Shown here piece after piece: positions 5,758 through 7,662 of a stretch of 7,662 bases of DNA (the first letter of the stretch is position 1; every line of letters begins with the position of its first letter). The stretch comes from Desulfobacteraceae bacterium (lineage in GTDB: Bacteria; Desulfobacterota; Desulfobacteria; Desulfobacterales; Desulfosalsimonadaceae): positions 1 through 7,662 of the forward strand of contig JAABTZ010000145.1 of the NCBI GenBank assembly GCA_011389605.1, read 5' to 3'. Made by a program: the position numbers and the translations under genes. The notes below the pieces were generated by a model. That model searched no databases. It worked only from the letters and a program-made list of their open reading frames with translations, and was not told the DNA's origin.

Positions 5758-6546
5758 ATGCAGACTCAAGCCAACGGAATCACGATCCAATACGAGCTCA
5801 CAGGTCCGGAAACCGCCCCTGTTGTGATGCTGAGCCATTGCCTGGCCGGCAGCATGCGCATCTGGGACCATCAGTTCAAAATTCTGGCTGAAAAATACCG
5901 GGTGCTGCGATATGACATTCGTGGCCACGGCGGCAGTTCCGCCCCGGACCAGGATTATACCATGGAAATGCTGGCCGATGATGCCGCTGCCCTGCTGGAT
6001 GTTCTTGGAATCGAAAGCGCCCATTTCATGGGCATCAGCCTGGGCGGAATGCTCGGCCAGACCCTGACCCTGCGGCACCCGGAAAAGATTTCTTCCCTGA
6101 TTCTCTGCGATACTGCCGCACAGATCCCCAAAGAAACCCGTCCTGACTGGGAAGATCGCATCAATGCAGCCCGAAACCAGGGAATGACCGCCCTGGCCGG
6201 CGGCACACTGGAACGCTGGCTCAGTCCGGACTTTCAAAAAGATTATCCGGAAATCGTGGAAAAAATCAAACAGATCATCCTGGCCACGCCGGTGGAGGGT
6301 TTTGCCGGATGCTGCCGGGCCATCAGCCATTTTGACGTTTTGGGGCAGTTAACCCGGATTTCAGTCCCCACCCTGATTCTGGTGGGGGAAAATGATCCGG
6401 GCACGCCAGTGGAGATGTCAGAGCAGATCCATCAGGCCATTTCCGGCTCGGTCATGGTCCAGCTTGGCCGGGCCTATCATCTGAGCAATATCGAGGCCGC
6501 GCCGGAATTCAATGAAAACGTGGCCGTTTTTCTCTCCAGGCAATAA
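5758..6546 (+). CDS. Alpha/beta hydrolase, 3-oxoadipate enol-lactonase (PcaD)-like
   Basis: Predicted cytoplasmic hydrolase of 262 residues, the usual size for PcaD/MhpC-like alpha/beta hydrolases. The catalytic triad can be read directly: Ser94 in the nucleophile elbow GISLGG, Asp213 in VGENDPGTP, and His241 in AYHLSNIEA. The oxyanion segment LSHCLAGSMRIWDHQ (25-39) and the YDIRGHGGSS strand-loop (52-61) resemble enol-lactonases and related carboxylic-ester hydrolases. ATG 5758 has a strong AAGGAGGT site (5746-5753) 4 nt upstream, so high expression is possible. The other beta-ketoadipate genes (pcaB, pcaC, pcaIJ) are absent from the window, and that pathway is aerobic, so the name is only a family label. 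An esterase or thioesterase acting on a small metabolite is as likely. It may share a transcript with the methyltransferase-like gene 109 nt upstream and converges on the NIPSNAP-like gene. Confidence 0.9.
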   Translation: MQTQANGITIQYELTGPETAPVVMLSHCLAGSMRIWDHQFKILAEKYRVLRYDIRGHGGSSAPDQDYTMEMLADDAAALLDVLGIESAHFMGISLGGMLGQTLTLRHPEKISSLILCDTAAQIPKETRPDWEDRINAARNQGMTALAGGTLERWLSPDFQKDYPEIVEKIKQIILATPVEGFAGCCRAISHFDVLGQLTRISVPTLILVGENDPGTPVEMSEQIHQAISGSVMVQLGRAYHLSNIEAAPEFNENVAVFLSRQ

Positions 6547-6616
6547 TTTGAACGCACTCTGGATCTTTTCTCCATCCTTGGCGGGCTTGGCATCCACTGC
6601 AGGCCGGCTTTATTGC

Positions 6617-6690
6617 CTGGGAATTTGCCGGTTAGCAGCCTGCGAATGACAGAGCAATGGGATTTAGCCGTGCTCTGGACAAATTCCCGG
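6617..6690. repeat. Nested inverted repeat between convergent genes
   Basis: GGGAATTTG (6619-6627) is the exact reverse complement of CAAATTCCC (6680-6688). Nested inside, CAGAGCA (6650-6656) exactly matches TGCTCTG (6671-6677) in reverse. The arms are unevenly placed, with 22 unpaired bases on the left and 2 on the right, so any RNA fold would have a large side bulge. It fills the 151-nt gap between two converging genes and could act in 3' end formation for either. No T tract follows on either strand, so it is not a standard terminator; an element remnant is possible. Confidence 0.45.
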
Positions 6691-6697
6691 ATTCTGC

Positions 6698-7345
6698 CTA
6701 CAGCAAGGGGGAAAAAGGCAGAGCGAGCAGCCTTACCGCCTTTTCTTTCGGGGCCAGCAGCCGGACACTTCGTAAAAACTTTTTCTTCCACTCGTCGGCT
6801 GGCTCATATTTCTGCTGAGGCTCCGGTGACTTCCAGACATCGATGACTTCATTCGGGCTTCCGCTGATCGGCCGCCAGCTGGCAATGATTGGCACAAACT
6901 TGCGCGATTCCGCCAACCCCGCTTCCAGTTTGGCCATCTGATCATTGGCTGCCTCCAGTGTGGCAAACAAATAGCCATGGTTCGGTGTTTGCCTGCTGTC
7001 GGCAATGGCTTGATGCAGCACTTCGCTTGGAACCGCCTTTCCAAGGGGCTCCAGCAGGCGGGTGTGCCTTACCGGCGCGTGCTCTTCGAGGCCGGCGGCG
7101 TAGTCTCCCCATGCCTTGCTTCGGCTGCAGTTGACGCGAAATGCCTTGAGCGACGCCATATCATTGAATTCCATTATCTGCCTGACCTGACAGAACCACT
7201 CGACGTCGCTGCTTAATGCTGCGATTAACCGTGCCCCCAACTCCGGCAGAACAGGCACCAGTTTTTCCCGGGCGAATTCGATATAGTTGTCCAGCGCCTC
7301 AAAGCTGGCATGGGCGAGGTTCAGGGTCTCTTCCATATAAATCAT
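6698..7345 (-). CDS. NIPSNAP-like dimeric alpha-beta barrel protein, two tandem domains
   Basis: Predicted soluble cytoplasmic protein of 215 residues with no signal peptide or membrane segment. The N-terminal half (about 1-105) opens with a beta strand (YMEETLNL), then a helix with AREKLVPVLPELGARLIAAL. A further strand (CQVRQIMEF) follows, then a helix beginning DMASLKAFRVN. That is the order of a ferredoxin-like ABM/NIPSNAP domain. The C-terminal half repeats the plan from GYLFATLEA, through a helix with KLEAGLAESRKFVPIIASW, to NEVIDVWK, so the protein looks like an internal duplication. The reaction is unknown; related folds bind small hydrophobic ligands or act as monooxygenases. ATG 7345 is preferred because AAGGAG (7351-7356) lies 5 nt upstream. 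The upstream ATG at 7405 has GGAGG only 1 nt away and would add a 20-residue tail with no domain match. It follows a probable dehydrogenase gene on the same strand by 146 nt. Confidence 0.68.
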   Translation of the reverse strand: MIYMEETLNLAHASFEALDNYIEFAREKLVPVLPELGARLIAALSSDVEWFCQVRQIMEFNDMASLKAFRVNCSRSKAWGDYAAGLEEHAPVRHTRLLEPLGKAVPSEVLHQAIADSRQTPNHGYLFATLEAANDQMAKLEAGLAESRKFVPIIASWRPISGSPNEVIDVWKSPEPQQKYEPADEWKKKFLRSVRLLAPKEKAVRLLALPFSPLL

Positions 7346-7350
7346 GGCAA

Positions 7351-7356
7351 CTCCTT
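7351..7356 (-). promoter_or_regulatory. Shine-Dalgarno site that fixes the NIPSNAP-like start
   Basis: AAGGAG on the minus strand ends 5 nt before ATG 7345. It separates this start from the longer reading frame that begins at ATG 7405. Confidence 0.75.
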
Positions 7357-7491
7357 GCTTTCCTGGTGTTCGAGTGGTTTGCAGAAGTAATAAGAAATTC
7401 TGCATGCCTCCATTATTTTTTATTTCCTTCCATAGCAGCCAGCTTTCATAGGACTCGATTTATTCAGGTATTCGCTAAATAACCAGCACTT

Positions 7492-7662
7492 TTATTTCAT
7501 GAGCTCTCGAAGCGGTCCGGATGAAAAATACCTAACGCTTCCGTTCCGGACTTTTGAAGGATTTTCAGCAACCATATATTCGAGTTTTTCAAGGTCTTCC
7601 GGAACGTACCAATGCAGCCGGCCACTGGTGTCTTGATAGGCCGCCCAGACAACATCGGCTAC
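7492..7662 (-). CDS. Partial CDS: C-terminal end of a probable short-chain dehydrogenase/reductase
   Basis: An open frame enters from the right edge on the minus strand and ends at TAA (7492-7494), giving the last 56 residues of a protein whose start lies outside the window. The tail begins VADVVWAAYQDTSGRLHWYV and continues with PEDLEKLEYM. This resembles the C-terminus of classical SDR enzymes, where a VA-x-x-V/I-x-x-A segment leads into a short R-L-x-Y-V strand and a D-L turn. The catalytic Tyr-Lys pair and the NAD(P)-binding glycines would be upstream and cannot be checked. Its stop lies 146 nt before the NIPSNAP-like gene on the same strand, so the two may be cotranscribed. That the frame is coding is quite likely; the SDR call is tentative. 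Confidence 0.5.
   Translation of the reverse strand, partial: VADVVWAAYQDTSGRLHWYVPEDLEKLEYMVAENPSKVRNGSVRYFSSGPLRELMK

Noticed and set aside
5704..6330. 208-codon minus-strand open frame opposite the alpha/beta hydrolase
   Set aside because: Shadow of a gene with an intact catalytic triad and a strong ribosome site; no ribosome site of its own worth noting.
7346..7405. N-terminal extension of the NIPSNAP-like protein to ATG 7405
   Set aside because: GGAGG is only 1 nt from that ATG, while AAGGAG is ideally placed for ATG 7345, and the extra 20 residues add no domain feature.

Overview
The window reads as bacterial chromosome, most likely from an anaerobic deltaproteobacterium (Desulfobacterota, Desulfobacteraceae-like). 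This placement is an inference. It rests on the gene types present (acyl-CoA ligase, Liv-type binding protein, NPD-family flavoprotein, SDR) and on the left-edge intergenic repeat, whose GGACTTTTTACG-type tail I recall from genomes of that group. No rRNA, tRNA, phage, transposase or CRISPR sequence was seen.

Layout. Positions 1-301 hold no gene, only the right part of a probable dispersed palindromic element followed by unremarkable sequence. Positions 302-4495 hold three minus-strand genes in transcription order: an NPD/nitronate-monooxygenase-family flavoprotein (GTG start at 4495), a secreted Liv-type periplasmic binding protein, and an AMP-forming acyl-CoA ligase. Spacers are 83 and 118 nt and every gene has a good Shine-Dalgarno sequence. 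They look like one catabolic unit: a small carboxylic or amino-acid-like compound is captured in the periplasm, activated to a CoA thioester, and a flavoprotein performs a redox step. The substrate cannot be read from the sequence.

Positions 4496-4925 form a 430-nt divergent intergenic region that is unusually structured. It carries a minus-strand promoter candidate followed by three tiled palindromes, a nested stem structure ending in a clear plus-strand intrinsic terminator with no gene to terminate (a candidate small RNA), and a plus-strand promoter candidate embedded in a palindrome.

Positions 4926-6546 hold two plus-strand genes, a spermidine-synthase-like SAM-dependent protein and an alpha/beta hydrolase of the 3-oxoadipate enol-lactonase type. 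They converge on a minus-strand pair at the right edge: the C-terminal end of a probable short-chain dehydrogenase (cut by the window) followed by a two-domain NIPSNAP-like protein. A nested inverted repeat lies between the converging genes.

The coding genes are recognisable family members. The least explained part of the window is the divergent intergenic region, above all the structured segment at 4607-4772.
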